From Deltaproteobacteria bacterium (GTDB taxonomy: Bacteria; Desulfobacterota; Deferrimicrobia; Deferrimicrobiales; Deferrimicrobiaceae), in NCBI GenBank assembly GCA_025357175.1, contig JANXPS010000222.1, forward strand, positions 1-10,251: a stretch of DNA of 10,251 nucleotides, read 5' to 3'. Below the pieces are notes generated by a model. That model did no database searches and was not told where the DNA came from. It saw only the letters and a list, made by a program, of their open reading frames with translations. Made by a program: the position numbers and the translations under genes. Below, piece after piece: positions 1-6,396 of the stretch. Each line of letters opens with the position of its first letter. The first letter of the stretch is position 1.

Positions 1-225
1 CCCGAGGCCGTGTCGCTTGCCGGCAAAGCGCGCGAGGTGCTCGCCAACTACCGCGACGCCGAGGACATGATCCACATCGGCGCCTACGTCAAGGGGTCGG
101 ACCCCAAGATCGACTTCGCGGTAGACCGGATCGACGCGGTCAACGGCGTTCTGCGCCAAACGCCCGAGGAATGCAGCGGGATCGACGACTCCGTCGCCCT
201 GCTCGCCGATGCGTTAAGGGATTAG
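1..225 (+). CDS. fliI: Flagellum-specific ATPase FliI, C-terminal end (partial)
   Basis: Only the last 74 codons are present; the reading frame is open from base 1 and stops at TAG 223-225. The peptide contains REVLANYRDAEDMIHIGAYVKGSDPKID, here written as REVLANYRDAEDMI followed by HIGAYVKGSDPKID, which is the typical C-terminal helical region of FliI: a leucine-rich helix, then the 'IGAYxxGSxPxID' segment. FliI is the hexameric F1-beta-like ATPase at the cytoplasmic base of the flagellar type III export apparatus. The Walker motifs lie upstream of the window and cannot be checked. The GTG at 10 is internal, not a start. fliJ follows after 10 bases, the usual pairing of the ATPase with its stalk protein. 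Family identity is confident from the conserved tail and the neighbours. Confidence 0.93.
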   Translation, partial: PEAVSLAGKAREVLANYRDAEDMIHIGAYVKGSDPKIDFAVDRIDAVNGVLRQTPEECSGIDDSVALLADALRD

Positions 226-235
226 GGGGAAGGCG

Positions 236-688
236 ATGGCCGACAGGGCGCAGCTCAAGCGGATTTCCACCGTCCGTCACCTTCGCGAGGTGCAGGAGAA
301 GCAGGAAGCCAAGCGTGTCGCCCTCGCGGTCGCCGCGGTGGCGGAAGCCGAACGTCTCATCGTCATGCTCGACGCCGAGAGCGAACGGTACCGCCTCGAT
401 CTGGCCGAGGCGATGCGGAGCGGCCTCCCCTCCGACGAAGTGACCATGTCCCACGCGGCATGGCTCGAACTGCGCGCAAAGCGGAAGCTGGTCGATGAGG
501 AACTCGCACGGCGCCGGGAACGGCTCGACGAGGCGAACGCGATCTACCGCGCGTCCCGCATCGCGAGACGTCAAATGGAAAAGTGGGAAGAGAAGGTGGG
601 CGAAACGATCCGTGTCGATGACGAACGGAAGATGGCGGTGATGGTCGACGAGATCGCGGTGCAGCGGCACGGCTGGAAGCAGCGATGA
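236..688 (+). CDS. fliJ: Flagellar export protein FliJ
   Basis: A 150-residue protein starts at ATG 236, preceded by a purine-rich GGGGGAAGG at 225-234. It is almost wholly charged and helical, rich in Arg, Glu, Lys and Ala, with heptad-like patterns over most of its length and no membrane segment, which fits the antiparallel coiled coil of FliJ (usual length about 145-150). FliJ sits in the centre of the FliI hexamer, contacts the FlhA export gate and helps recycle export chaperones. FliJ sequences are weakly conserved, so the call rests on length, coiled-coil character and position directly after fliI. Its stop overlaps the next start (ATGA at 685-688), which suggests translational coupling. 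Confidence 0.85.
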   Translation: MADRAQLKRISTVRHLREVQEKQEAKRVALAVAAVAEAERLIVMLDAESERYRLDLAEAMRSGLPSDEVTMSHAAWLELRAKRKLVDEELARRRERLDEANAIYRASRIARRQMEKWEEKVGETIRVDDERKMAVMVDEIAVQRHGWKQR

Positions 689-1203
689 GAGGGCAGCGGC
701 TTCTGGCGGTCGGCACGCTACTCCTGACCCTGCTTGGCGGCGCGATCGCCTGGACGGCGGGCACTGAAAGGGAAACGGCCGCGCCTGTCACCGGCTTCGC
801 CTCGAAATCGGGCGGCGCCGACCTCTACGCCCTGACCGAAGCCGTCGCCCGCCGGGGAAGGGAACTCGACCTGGCGGACCTGCGGATCCAGGAAGAGCGG
901 AAACTGCTCGAAAAGATGAAAGAGGAGCTGCGCAAGGATCTCGCCTCCCTCGACACGAAAGTGGCCGCGCTCGAACAGCGCAGCGGCGAGCGGGCAGCCG
1001 AGCGCAAGGCGAACCGTCAGTACATCTCCAAGATGTTCAAGTCGATGGATGCGGCCGAGGCCTCGAAACGGCTGACGCTTCTCGGGGATCAGAAAGCCGC
1101 CGTCCTGCTCCGCGAGCTGAAGGAGAAGGACGCAGCGAAGATCATGACCGCGATGGATCCGGCATTCTCGGTGTCGGTAACCCGGTGTATGGAGAAACCG
1201 TGA
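685..1203 (+). CDS. MotE-like periplasmic flagellar protein (MgtE-N-like domain)
   Basis: A 172-residue protein whose ATG overlaps the fliJ stop. Residues 5-25 are a hydrophobic segment (signal peptide or N-terminal anchor). Residues about 55-110 are a charged helix with coiled-coil character. Residues about 112-162 carry a repeat of the type found in the MgtE intracellular N domain, including KMFKSMDAAEASKRLTLL, a central DQKAAVLLRELKEKDA, and AAKIMTAMDP. Genes of this build are common between fliJ and fliK and are often called MotE. In Sinorhizobium MotE is a periplasmic chaperone for the motility protein MotC; whether this protein does the same is not shown here, because no motC is in the window. 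The role is inferred from family and position; the architecture is visible directly. The stop TGA overlaps the fliK ATG (TGATG at 1201-1205). Confidence 0.75.
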   Translation: MRGQRLLAVGTLLLTLLGGAIAWTAGTERETAAPVTGFASKSGGADLYALTEAVARRGRELDLADLRIQEERKLLEKMKEELRKDLASLDTKVAALEQRSGERAAERKANRQYISKMFKSMDAAEASKRLTLLGDQKAAVLLRELKEKDAAKIMTAMDPAFSVSVTRCMEKP

Positions 1204-3236
1204 TGGATGCAGAGCAGCTTTTCGGCAAGGCGACGGGCATGGTCACGGGCGCCAAAGGCACCCGGAAAGGGCAGGCGGCCCGGAAACCGGCGCAAAAAGG
1301 AGCGAAGTTCTCCGATACGCTCGCGGCACTCTCGTCGGGCGGCAAAAAAGCGCCCGCGAAAACCGGCACCCGTCCCCTGGCGAAAATGCCGCCTGTCGTC
1401 GCTCCGACTACCCTGTCGCCCACGACGCCCTCCCCCGTCAAGATTGCGTTTCCGACGGCCGGAACCGCCCCGGCACCCTCCCATCCCTCGGGCCGCTCCG
1501 TCGCGATTGCGGGTGCCGATCCCGCCGCCGCGGCCACCAGTGGCGACATCGCATCGAAAACCGACAAGAGTCGCCAGTCCGCGCGGCGACGGGCAAACGA
1601 CCCCAACGACTCCGCGGCGCAGGCCAACCGTCCGGCCGTATCCGTCGAACGGCCGGAAAATCCCGTAGCCGGCGAAGCCGCATCCCTCGCCGCCCGGAAA
1701 GAGGCCGCAACGGCGTCCACCACGAAATCCGCGGGCCGGGCGACCGAAGCGCGAAAGTCGAACGGGACATCCAGGCGTCACCAGCCTGTTTCGGATGACG
1801 CATCCGTGAAACCGGCCGCCGGCCTGGAAACCGCTCCCCTTGAAATGAACGCGACGGCGATCGCGTCCGCGCAAGCCGCCATTTCGCAGGCCGTCCTGCA
1901 GCCGCATGCCGCAACGCCGGCCGTCGATCCGGCCATGACGGCCCTCGGTTCTGCGAACCGCAAGGGACATCGCGCCGAGAATTCGCCGGTCGGCCCCCCC
2001 GCGGCAGCAGCCTCGTCAAGCCGTGCCTTGACACCGGAAGTCGCTTCACGAGACGAAGGCGCGCGGACCGCCGTCAAGCCCGAACCTGCACACGGAACCC
2101 GTGAACCGGCCGCAAGGACTGGCGAACACCCGCTCACAGGCGCGCGACCTGCCGAAGACACCCACGCGGCATCGGCATCCCGGCGAACTGCCGGTGCGCA
2201 TCCCGCCCCCGGGGCGTCGGCATCCTCCGCCACCACGCCCAACCGGGGCGCCGTATTCCCGCCGCCCCCTGCCGACCCGGTCGAAACGGTGGTTCCGACC
2301 GCTCCCGCCGACCTCCAGGCGACAGCGAACGACTCACGCGGCAAAGCGCATGCGAAGTATGAGACCGCCACCGGACAGACCGTCAAACCGGCTGTGGAAT
2401 CACCGCGTCCCGTCCGGAACGACACGAGCCCGGCCGGCCTGACCGCGACCGGCCCCGACGGACGGCCTTCGACCCAGAACGCTTCCGCGATTCGCCCCGC
2501 AGACACGGCATCCGTCCCGGGCGCGGCGGCGGAGCAGCTCGCGGCTGCCGACAAGGCGGGACAGCCGAACGCCGCCGCAAAGCACTTTGCAACCGATCCG
2601 ACCGCCGCACGCGAAACCGTTTCGACCGCCGCACCCGCCGCCCCGAACTCCGGCAATGCTTCGGGCGACCGGCACGACCTCCCGAAACCGGGTGCCGAAT
2701 CACACCAGCTGTTCATCGCCAACGCGGGTTCCGTCCACCGCCCGGAATCCACGTTTTCCGTCGGCCGCGCGGCCGATTCACCCGCAGCCGCGCCCGATTT
2801 CGCCCCCCTTCACGAGCAGGTCAGCATGCGCCTTTCGACGCTGCCCGACGGCGTCCACGAAATCTCGCTCAGCTTGTCGCCCGAAAATCTCGGCAAGCTG
2901 CAGATCGACCTTAAAATTTCCGGCGGTCAGATGGCCGCGACGGTGCGGGCCGACAACTCCGATACCCGCGATTCGCTGCTGCGCGAAATGCCCGCCCTGC
3001 GCGAGGCGCTCGCGTCCAGGGGGATCGTCCTGTCCTCCTTCGATGTCTCTCTTTCCGGCGGCGGCAACCCGGCCGAACAGCAGGCGCCCCGCCAGGCCAG
3101 CGGCTGGGAGATGGCGCAGGGGAACCAGTCCCGTCGCGAGCCGGGCGATGAAAACAGGACCGGCGGATTCCGTCCCGCCCGGACGACGACGCAAACCGAC
3201 ACCAACAGCGGTTCCGGCACCCACTGGATCGCGTAA
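1203..3236 (+). CDS. fliK: Flagellar hook-length control protein FliK
   Basis: The start chosen is ATG 1203, because GGAGA at 1191-1195 gives 7-base spacing and the ATG overlaps the previous stop; an in-frame ATG at 1185 lacks this context. The product has 677 residues. Residues about 1-530 are a low-complexity, disordered stretch dominated by Ala, Pro, Thr, Ser and Lys, without clear domains. Residues about 535-620 form the conserved C-terminal hook-length domain, with EISLSLSPENLGKLQIDL (SPENLGKL at 559-566) and LREALASRGIVLSSFDVSL. A polar Gln/Arg/Thr-rich tail follows. FliK is exported during hook growth, measures hook length and then acts on FlhB to switch export from rod/hook to filament substrates. 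At 677 residues it is longer than the enterobacterial form (about 400). Base composition of the disordered part generates many false open frames on both strands. Confidence 0.93.
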   Translation: MDAEQLFGKATGMVTGAKGTRKGQAARKPAQKGAKFSDTLAALSSGGKKAPAKTGTRPLAKMPPVVAPTTLSPTTPSPVKIAFPTAGTAPAPSHPSGRSVAIAGADPAAAATSGDIASKTDKSRQSARRRANDPNDSAAQANRPAVSVERPENPVAGEAASLAARKEAATASTTKSAGRATEARKSNGTSRRHQPVSDDASVKPAAGLETAPLEMNATAIASAQAAISQAVLQPHAATPAVDPAMTALGSANRKGHRAENSPVGPPAAAASSSRALTPEVASRDEGARTAVKPEPAHGTREPAARTGEHPLTGARPAEDTHAASASRRTAGAHPAPGASASSATTPNRGAVFPPPPADPVETVVPTAPADLQATANDSRGKAHAKYETATGQTVKPAVESPRPVRNDTSPAGLTATGPDGRPSTQNASAIRPADTASVPGAAAEQLAAADKAGQPNAAAKHFATDPTAARETVSTAAPAAPNSGNASGDRHDLPKPGAESHQLFIANAGSVHRPESTFSVGRAADSPAAAPDFAPLHEQVSMRLSTLPDGVHEISLSLSPENLGKLQIDLKISGGQMAATVRADNSDTRDSLLREMPALREALASRGIVLSSFDVSLSGGGNPAEQQAPRQASGWEMAQGNQSRREPGDENRTGGFRPARTTTQTDTNSGSGTHWIA

Positions 3237-3261
3237 GCAGACCGTACAAGGAGACAAGACC

Positions 3262-3936
3262 ATGGCTGTCACAGGCGTACTTCCTTCGACCATCACCGAC
3301 TACGTTTCGAATGCACCCGTCAAGAAAACCGGACAATCGTCGCTGGGCAAGGACGATTTCATGAAGCTGCTCTTCGCGCAGATGAAGAACCAGGATCCGC
3401 AGAACCCGATGGACGACCGGGAGATGGCGGCGCAGCTCGCGCAGTTCTCGAGTCTCGAGCAGATGACGAACGTCAACACGAACCTCGCCGATCTCAAGAC
3501 GACGATGGAGAGCCAGGGCAAGTTCGCATACCTGGGCGCCGTCGGCAAGACCGCGCGGGTCGAGGGGGATGCGATGGTCACCAACTCGACCGGCAAGCAA
3601 CAGGGGATCTTCAAGGTCGACACCGACGCGGCCAACGTCAATGTCACGATCACGAGTTCCACGGGAACCGTCGTCCGAACGCTGCCGCTGGGCGCCGCGG
3701 TGGCGGGTGAATACACCTTCCAGTGGGACGGCAATCTCGCGAGCGGCAGCGCCGCACCGGCCGACCAGTACCACTTCGCAATCCAGGCGACCGACGCCCA
3801 GGGCAAGGACATGGCATCGACCAGCTACGTCGAAGGGACCATTACCGGCGTCTCTCTCAACGACAACCCGCCGAAGGCGTATATCGGAGGATACGGCGTG
3901 GCGTTCGACAAAATCCAGCAGGTCAAGGGGGGGTGA
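3262..3936 (+). CDS. flgD: Flagellar hook capping/assembly protein FlgD
   Basis: A 224-residue protein starts at ATG 3262, with AAGGAG at 3248-3253 and 8-base spacing. The frame is open far upstream, but that part overlaps fliK in another frame and is Pro/Arg-rich noise. Residues 31-51 carry the FlgD signature (DDFMKLLFAQMKNQDPQNPM) and residues 58-68 are QLAQFSSLEQM. The rest is the beta-rich Tudor/Ig-like pair, including WDG at 155-157 and a C-terminal strand ending near VAFDKIQQV. FlgD caps the growing hook and is needed to polymerise FlgE; it is removed when the hook is complete. The gene is preceded by fliK and followed five bases later by the TIGR02530 gene, so all three are probably co-transcribed. 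Length and motifs are normal for the family. Confidence 0.96.
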   Translation: MAVTGVLPSTITDYVSNAPVKKTGQSSLGKDDFMKLLFAQMKNQDPQNPMDDREMAAQLAQFSSLEQMTNVNTNLADLKTTMESQGKFAYLGAVGKTARVEGDAMVTNSTGKQQGIFKVDTDAANVNVTITSSTGTVVRTLPLGAAVAGEYTFQWDGNLASGSAAPADQYHFAIQATDAQGKDMASTSYVEGTITGVSLNDNPPKAYIGGYGVAFDKIQQVKGG

Positions 3937-3941
3937 TACAC

Positions 3942-4343
3942 ATGAACCAACCGATCGACTACCGGCTGATCAGGCCGCCGGGCGTCGGGACGGTCACCGG
4001 AATCGGCACGCCGCAACCGCAACAAGGCGGGCCGAAACCCACGGGGGCAGGCGGATTCGCGGACGCCCTCGCGCAGGCACAGCAAAAACGCGAAGTGACC
4101 TTTTCGGCGCACGCGGCGGAAAGGCTGGCAAAAAGGGGAATCCAGCTCTCTGAAAGTGAACGGCAGCGGCTCTCGGAAGCAGTGACCGCGGTCGAAGGCA
4201 AGGGTGGACGCAATTCCCTGGTGATGCTCGGCAGCACGGCGCTGATCGTCAACGTCCCGAGCAGGACCGTCGTCACGGCGATGGGGGCCGGGATGGGGAA
4301 CGAACGGGTGATCACCAACATCGACAGCGCCGTGATTGCGTAA
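3942..4343 (+). CDS. Conserved flagellar operon protein, TIGR02530 type
   Basis: A 133-residue protein starts at ATG 3942, with a G-rich Shine-Dalgarno overlapping the end of flgD (GGGGGGTGA, 3928-3936). The first 50 residues are Pro/Gly/Gln-rich and probably disordered. Residues 53-133 are the conserved part: FSAHAAERLAKRGIQLSE, a helix ending in KGGRNSLVML, then ALIVNVPSRTVVTAM and finally VITNIDSAVIA. This pattern (FSxHAxxRLxxRxI, NRTVVTA, TNIDSAVI) is the small protein found between flgD and flgE in many deltaproteobacteria and Firmicutes. Its biochemical role is, to my knowledge, not established; the position suggests a part in hook assembly or hook-cap export. It has no signal peptide or membrane segment, so it is either cytoplasmic or a type III export substrate. 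Not to be confused with flbD, which encodes a different, shorter protein. Confidence 0.85.
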   Translation: MNQPIDYRLIRPPGVGTVTGIGTPQPQQGGPKPTGAGGFADALAQAQQKREVTFSAHAAERLAKRGIQLSESERQRLSEAVTAVEGKGGRNSLVMLGSTALIVNVPSRTVVTAMGAGMGNERVITNIDSAVIA

Positions 4344-4441
4344 GACGCGGCAACGAGACAAGCGGCAACCAACAACGCAACGGGCTGGACCTCCCACAGA
4401 GGAAGCCCCCGGGAACCCGACCGAAAGACGGTTCCGCACAA
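4344..4441 (+). other. Gap before flgE: two small hairpins, no gene
   Basis: This part of the gap holds no credible reading frame. Two hairpins can be drawn. The first is GGGCT 4382-4386 with AGCCC 4404-4408, enclosing CCTC 4390-4393 with GAGG 4399-4402. The second is GGAACC 4412-4417 with GGTTCC 4430-4435, extended by one more pair next to a bulged C. Neither is followed by a T run, so they are weak candidates for intrinsic terminators; they could be processing sites or parts of a structured leader continuing into the palindrome at 4442. A short direct repeat, GCGGCAAC, is at 4347-4354 and 4362-4369. Confidence 0.35.
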
Positions 4442-4623
4442 AGGAGGCTAGCCAGGATAAGTTGGACAAGATTGCGCACATATTTGGGTCAGATATGGCC
4501 GTGATGATTGAGGCAAACCGGAGACGTAGTCAAGACTACGGTGAGGATTTGCCGATTGAAGAGCGGCCAAAGATGGCCCGAAGATGGGATGCAAGATGTT
4601 CAAGTTATTCTGGCTAGCCTCCT
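4442..4623 (+). repeat. 182-bp imperfect palindrome, copy A (structured RNA or palindromic repeat)
   Basis: The two halves are inverted copies centred at 4532.5. Terminal arms 4442-4464 and 4601-4623 match at 21 of 23 positions, with AGGAGGCTAGCCAG uninterrupted at the left end. Across the whole arm about 58 of 90 positions are complementary without gaps, and several mismatches would be G-U pairs in RNA. Near the centre are the stem GGCAAA 4512-4517 / TTTGCC 4548-4553, a 7+7 internal loop (CCGGAGA facing GTGAGGA), and the stem CGTAGT 4525-4530 / ACTACG 4535-4540 with loop CAAG. About 10 bases on each side just outside GGCAAA are unpaired. GC content is about 49 percent, clearly below the neighbouring genes. 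It ends 7 bases before the flgE ribosome binding site. It encodes no recognisable protein. It shares its plan with 6212-6392. Confidence 0.8.
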
Positions 4624-4642
4624 CAACCCAAGGAGGGTCACC
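4618..4642 (+). promoter_or_regulatory. flgE ribosome binding site with an adjacent anti-Shine-Dalgarno
   Basis: AGGAGG at 4631-4636 lies 6 bases before the flgE ATG and is a very strong Shine-Dalgarno. CCTCCT at 4618-4623, the last six bases of the palindrome, is its exact complement across a 7-base loop. The same CCTCCT also pairs with AGGAGG at 4442-4447 in the long hairpin. The two pairings exclude each other, so the leader could hide or expose the binding site. The complementarity is seen directly; regulation is inferred. Confidence 0.5.
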
Positions 4643-6103
4643 ATGAGTCTTTTAAGTTCTCTTTTCGCAGGCGTCACCGGCATGACCGCCTACGGCAACG
4701 CGATGTCGATCATCGGCAACAACGTCGCAAACGTCAACACGTCCGGCTTCAAGGCCGGCCGCCCGATCTTCGGCGACATCCTCTCCCAGAGCATCGGCGG
4801 CTCCCAGATCGGCCGAGGCGTCGAGCTCGAGAAGGTCGATACGCTTTTCCAGCAGGGATCCTTCTCGACGACTGAAAACATCACCGACATGGCGATCGAC
4901 GGTTCCGGCTTCTTCGTCGTCAAGAACGCGAACGGCACCTTCTTCTCCCGCGCCGGCAACTTCCACTTCGATTCGGCCGGCTACCTTGTCAACCCGGAGG
5001 GGCTGAGCCTCCAAGGATCGCAGATCATCAACGGCAACGTCACCGGCAGCGTCGGCGATGTCCGGATTGAAAATCTGACCGGCACCCCTAAGATGACGGG
5101 CAACGGCCTCAACGGTTCGACCGGCGTCCAGATCGCCGCGAACCTCGACTCCCGCGTCACCCCCCCGCCCGCGTTCAACATCGAAGGGACGAGCGCGACG
5201 ACCAACTTCTCGACCTCGATCACGGCATATGACTCGCTCGGCAACGGCCACCTGCTCAACGTCTACTTCAACAAACTGGCTCCCGTCGCCGGAAATCCCG
5301 CCACCTGGGAATACCACGTCACCGCCCAGTCCTCAGACCTTTCCGGATGGCCGGGCACGCCGATCGGCGGACAAACCTGGCCTCCCCAGACCGCCCAGCA
5401 GATTGAAGTCGGCCGCGGCTCGCTCGAATTCGCGACGGACGGCGCATTGCAGCGGGTCGGGAACTACGCCGCCCCCACCACTTACACCGCACCGGTCGCC
5501 CCGGCGGTCGCCTATCAGCCGACCTTCGGCGCCATCTCCTATCCGGTGGCCCTCACGCCGATTTCGATCAACTTCAACTTCAGCGGCGGCGCCACGCAGA
5601 ACCAGGCCGTCGCGTTCAACTTCGGCGACGCGCTGACCGCGGGTGCTGCTTCCACGCCCGTCGCCAACGCGACCGGCAAGGGCGGTCTCACGCAGTACGG
5701 TTCGACCTCCGCCGTCTCCTACCAGAAGCAGGACGGTTACGCGGTCGGGTCGCTGCGCAACATCTCGCTCAGCCAGAAAGGAATCGTCACCGGCATCTAC
5801 ACCAACGGCCAGACGATCGACCTGTACCAGATCTTCCTCGCCGACTTCAAGAGCCCGTCCGACCTGCTCAAGCAGGGAAAGAACCTCTTCTCGCAGTCGA
5901 AAGACTCGGGCGAGCCGATCATCGGACCTCCGGGATCCTCCGGCAAGGGAACGGTCATCTCCAACTCGGTCGAAATGAGCAACGTCGACCTCGCGGCCGA
6001 GTTCGTCAACATGATCACGACCCAGCGCGGCTTCACCGCCAACACCCGCGTCATCTCCACGTCCGACGCGATGCTGACCGAGTTGGTCAACCTGAAGCGG
6101 TAA
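4643..6103 (+). CDS. flgE: Flagellar hook protein FlgE
   Basis: A 486-residue protein starts at ATG 4643 with an ideal Shine-Dalgarno. The frame continues upstream through the palindrome, but that part has no family similarity, while MSLLSSLFAGVTGM is the expected FlgE N-terminus. Residues about 5-35 form the rod-type D0 helix with SIIGNNVANVNTSGFKAG. Next comes FSTTENITDMAIDGSGFFVV, typical of rod/hook/filament axial proteins. A central beta-rich region (about 150-400) corresponds to D1/D2. The C-terminal D0 helix contains SNVDLAAEFVNMITTQRGF and ends in ELVNLKR. FlgE is exported through the flagellar type III system and polymerises under the FlgD cap into the hook, the universal joint between rod and filament. 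It is somewhat longer than the enterobacterial form (about 400), the extra being in the variable middle. Untranslated gaps of about 300 and 586 bases flank it, unlike its tightly packed neighbours. Confidence 0.97.
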   Translation: MSLLSSLFAGVTGMTAYGNAMSIIGNNVANVNTSGFKAGRPIFGDILSQSIGGSQIGRGVELEKVDTLFQQGSFSTTENITDMAIDGSGFFVVKNANGTFFSRAGNFHFDSAGYLVNPEGLSLQGSQIINGNVTGSVGDVRIENLTGTPKMTGNGLNGSTGVQIAANLDSRVTPPPAFNIEGTSATTNFSTSITAYDSLGNGHLLNVYFNKLAPVAGNPATWEYHVTAQSSDLSGWPGTPIGGQTWPPQTAQQIEVGRGSLEFATDGALQRVGNYAAPTTYTAPVAPAVAYQPTFGAISYPVALTPISINFNFSGGATQNQAVAFNFGDALTAGAASTPVANATGKGGLTQYGSTSAVSYQKQDGYAVGSLRNISLSQKGIVTGIYTNGQTIDLYQIFLADFKSPSDLLKQGKNLFSQSKDSGEPIIGPPGSSGKGTVISNSVEMSNVDLAAEFVNMITTQRGFTANTRVISTSDAMLTELVNLKR

Positions 6104-6211
6104 GGTCGTGACGACCTGACGGAGTAGCCCAAGGACGGGCAAACGCGGTCCACGGACGGGCGCACGCCGCAAGGAAGGGGCGCGTCGCCCAGGGAAGGGA
6201 CTCCATCAGCA
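6104..6211 (+). other. Gap after flgE, first part: small hairpin and GGA-rich 21-bp repeat
   Basis: Directly after the flgE stop, GGTCG 6104-6108 pairs with CGACC 6112-6116 over a 3-base loop, giving a short hairpin without a T run. An imperfect 21-bp tandem repeat follows: unit 6131-6151 and unit 6152-6172, both with GGACGGGC, two variable bases and ACGC. Six GGA trinucleotides fall between 6120 and 6203; GGA is the core of CsrA/RsmA binding sites, but single-stranded presentation is not shown. No credible gene is present. Confidence 0.35.
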
Positions 6212-6392
6212 GGCCCGCACTTCTCGTCTGGCTTCGTCGCGAGGCGGCGCAGCCGGGCATGGATACAAGGCGCGCGAAGGGAGGGCACCGGAGGCGTAGT
6301 TGAAACTACGTCGAGGATGCCCGACCGAACGCAACGCGGTAGACATACACGGATCCGCCGCCGTAGCAGAAGGCTGGCGAGAAGTGCGGGCC
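6212..6392 (+). repeat. 181-bp imperfect palindrome, copy B (structured RNA or palindromic repeat)
   Basis: Terminal arms are perfect over 15 bases: GGCCCGCACTTCTCG at 6212-6226 and its complement at 6378-6392. The core is centred at 6302.5: stem GGGCA 6283-6287 / TGCCC 6318-6322, a 7+7 internal loop (CCGGAGG facing TCGAGGA), and CGTAGT 6295-6300 / ACTACG 6305-6310 with loop TGAA, extendable to CGTAGTT/AACTACG. In between, GGCGGCG (6243-6249) pairs with CGCCGCC. Allowing one bulged base, about 57 of 90 arm positions are complementary. As in copy A, the roughly 10 bases just outside the core stem are unpaired. After the core, copy A reads CCGATTGAA and copy B CCGACCGAA. Copy B is GC-rich, unlike copy A. 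It has the same orientation as the first copy by its asymmetric core. No protein is recognisable. Confidence 0.8.
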
Positions 6393-6396
6393 AAAG

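Noticed and set aside
1089..2752. Long minus-strand open frames opposite motE and fliK
   Set aside because: They are Gly/Arg/Ala-rich, have no recognisable domains, and lie opposite a clear FliK gene. GC-rich low-complexity DNA leaves such frames open by chance.
2587..3261. In-frame N-terminal extension of FlgD
   Set aside because: It overlaps fliK in another frame and is Arg/Pro-rich, the usual product of an out-of-frame GC-rich gene. The signature and ribosome binding site support 3262.
4496..4512. Sigma-54-like TGGCCG with TTGA inside palindrome A
   Set aside because: The spacing is one base too long and the -24 element is imperfect; both halves are explained by the palindrome.
4336..4617. 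93-codon open frame in the flgD-flgE gap
   Set aside because: It runs into the palindrome, has no ribosome binding site, no family resemblance and codon use unlike the neighbours. The reading frame looks accidental.
4508..4642. In-frame N-terminal extension of FlgE
   Set aside because: The extension translates part of the palindrome and the Shine-Dalgarno. The conserved FlgE N-terminus begins at the ATG at 4643.
4442..6392. Palindrome pair as a CRISPR array or insertion-sequence ends
   Set aside because: There are only two copies, 1.8 kb apart in the same orientation, with a normal flgE between them and no transposase or integrase. No clear target duplication is visible.
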